A program made the translations under genes and the position numbers. From Propionibacterium sp. (lineage in GTDB: Bacteria; Actinomycetota; Actinomycetes; Propionibacteriales; Propionibacteriaceae), in contig DURG01000254.1 in assembly GCA_012837465.1 (NCBI GenBank), positions 1-6,070 on the forward strand: a DNA stretch of 6,070 bases, read 5' to 3'. Position 1 is the first letter of the stretch. Every line of letters starts with the position of its first letter. Positions 4,795 to 6,070 of the stretch are shown here, piece after piece. The notes beneath the pieces were generated by a model. The model saw only the letters and a program-made list of their open reading frames with translations. It had not been told where the DNA came from and searched no databases.

Positions 4795-6070
4795 ATGAAT
4801 GAGCGCATCCGCAGGTGGGCGATCCCCGCCGTCTCAGGCACGCTGATCGTCGTCGCACTGATCGTCGGCCAGTTCAACCCCACGGTGGGTGACTGGTTCA
4901 TGCTCGCCGCCGCCATCGTGGCCGGCACCCCCGTCGTCAGGAAGGCCATCAGCGCGCTGCGCGTGAAGGTGATCGGCATCGACCTGCTCGTCTCCGTCGC
5001 CGCCATCGGCGCCATCTTCATCCGGAACTTCTGGGAGGCTGCGGCCGTCACGTTCCTGTTCGCGCTGGGCGCGGCCCTCGAGAACGCGACCCTGGCCAAG
5101 ACCCGCTCGGCGCTGGCCGAACTGGTCGCTCTCGCCCCCACCACCGCCATCGTCGTGCGCGACGGTGAGCAGGTGGAGGTGCCCGCCCACACCGTCGGCG
5201 TGGGCGAGACCGTCATCGTCAAGAACGGTGGGCGCGTGCCCGTCGACGCCACCGTCACCAGCGGCCAGGCCGCCGTCGACGAGGCCGCCATCACCGGCGA
5301 ATCCATCCCCGCCGAGAAGTCCGAGGGCTCCGAGGTGTTCGCCGGCACGATCGTCGCCGACGGGTTCCTCACCCTCAGCGCGACCGGCGTCGGCGCCGAC
5401 ACCACCCTGGCCCGCATCGTGCACCGCGTCGAGGAGGCGCAGGACGCCAAGGCCCGCACGCAGCAGTTCATGGAGCGCTTCTCCAAGTGGTACACCCCCG
5501 GCATCATCGCGCTGGCGCTGGTGGTGGGGCTCATCACGAGGGACCTCGAGCTCGCGCTCACGCTGCTGGTCATCGGCTGCCCCGGCGCCCTGGTCATCTC
5601 CGTTCCCGTGGCACTCGTGGCCGGCATCGGCCGCGCGGCCCGCGACGGCATCCTCATCAAGGGCGGCGAATTCCTCGAGACCGCGGCGAAGGTCGACGTG
5701 GTCGCTCTGGACAAGACCGGCACCATCACCCGCGGCGAGCCCCGCCTCGTCCGTACCCTGAGCACCAGCCCCGGCGACGAGCACGACGTCCTCCGCTGGG
5801 CCGCCCTCGCCGAGGCAGGTTCCGAGCACCCGCTCGCGATCCCCGTCCTGGCCGCCGCCCGCGAGGCCGGCATCGGCGTCCCGGCCATCCCCGATTCGGT
5901 GCGCTCCGTGCCCGGTCACGGCGTGGTCGCGCAGGTCGAGGGCCGCACGGTCGCCGTCGGCAACCTCGCGCTGATCCATCAGGTCGAGGCCGACCGTGGC
6001 GCCGACTGGGCCGAGTCCGCCGTCGAAGAGCTGTCGTCCGCCGGCCAGACGCCGCTGCTCGTCGCCGTCG
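4795..6070 (+). CDS. P1B-type heavy-metal translocating ATPase (C-terminus beyond window)
   Basis: The first 425 residues of a membrane metal pump; roughly 200 more, including the GDGxND hinge and the last helices, should lie beyond the right edge. About 16 residues precede the first helix, so no N-terminal HMA or His-rich domain exists. Four membrane helices (about 8-27, 36-58, 62-79, 80-100) come before the actuator domain with TGES (167-170). Then comes a helix pair around 240-285 with the metal-binding motif Cys262-Pro263-Gly264, and then the phosphorylation site DKTGTIT with Asp306. The nucleotide domain shows SEHPLA (His345-Pro346), PGHGV (373-377) and VGN (388-390). CPG in place of CPC, SPC or CPH is non-canonical, and TIT replaces the usual TLT. 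The substrate is uncertain (Cu, Zn, Cd or other) and export is the likely direction. The ATG at 4795 is preceded by GAGGA at 4786-4790. Confidence 0.93.
   Translation, partial: MNERIRRWAIPAVSGTLIVVALIVGQFNPTVGDWFMLAAAIVAGTPVVRKAISALRVKVIGIDLLVSVAAIGAIFIRNFWEAAAVTFLFALGAALENATLAKTRSALAELVALAPTTAIVVRDGEQVEVPAHTVGVGETVIVKNGGRVPVDATVTSGQAAVDEAAITGESIPAEKSEGSEVFAGTIVADGFLTLSATGVGADTTLARIVHRVEEAQDAKARTQQFMERFSKWYTPGIIALALVVGLITRDLELALTLLVIGCPGALVISVPVALVAGIGRAARDGILIKGGEFLETAAKVDVVALDKTGTITRGEPRLVRTLSTSPGDEHDVLRWAALAEAGSEHPLAIPVLAAAREAGIGVPAIPDSVRSVPGHGVVAQVEGRTVAVGNLALIHQVEADRGADWAESAVEELSSAGQTPLLVAV

Noticed and set aside
4518..5979. Long minus-strand open frames opposite the P1B ATPase
   Set aside because: Composition is biased (Ser/Thr/Ala/Arg or Gly/Asp/His) with no recognisable motif, and the plus strand shows every expected ATPase motif.

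Overview
The window is high-GC DNA with strongly GC-biased third codon positions, short intergenic gaps, promoters that could give leaderless transcripts, and a probable DUF6049-family exported protein at its left edge. Together these point to an actinobacterium. Propionibacteriales is a guess from general resemblance, not something the sequence proves.

Left part (1-1248, minus strand): a divergent PfkB-family sugar kinase of the 1-phosphofructokinase branch sits 7 bp upstream of the start of a secreted, DUF6049-like protein that runs off the left edge. The kinase carries a low-complexity insert just before its catalytic AGD motif. The insert is encoded by two copies of a 30-bp direct repeat. 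Middle-left (1272-3077, plus): a complete half-size type IV ABC exporter (fused TMD-NBD) is divergent from the kinase, with only 23 bp between the two start codons.

Middle (3088-3776, plus): a compact FitAB toxin-antitoxin operon. It has an 8-bp inverted-repeat operator over its -10 box, a ribbon-helix-helix antitoxin, and a PIN-domain ribonuclease toxin joined by an ATGA overlap. The toxin gene overlaps the 3' end of the next gene tail to tail by 20 bp.

Right part (3757-6070): a metal-homeostasis locus. A minus-strand Crp/Fnr-family regulator with only two cysteines (Cys7 and Cys105) is divergent from a 74-residue HMA metallochaperone (CPSC) and a P1B-type metal ATPase that runs off the right edge. 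The 119-bp divergent region holds a perfect Fnr-like palindrome (CTTGAC-N4-GTCAAG) and a second, imperfect copy exactly 41 bp away over the regulator's start codon. The perfect site is placed to lie near -41.5 of both divergent genes. The ATPase has no N-terminal metal-binding domain and has CPG where CPC, SPC or similar is usual, so the separate HMA protein is its likely metal donor. The working model is a redox- or metal-sensing Fnr-like protein controlling a chaperone/exporter pair and itself. This is the most interesting system in the window. No rRNA, tRNA, CRISPR array, insertion sequence or gene-free stretch over 300 bp was seen.
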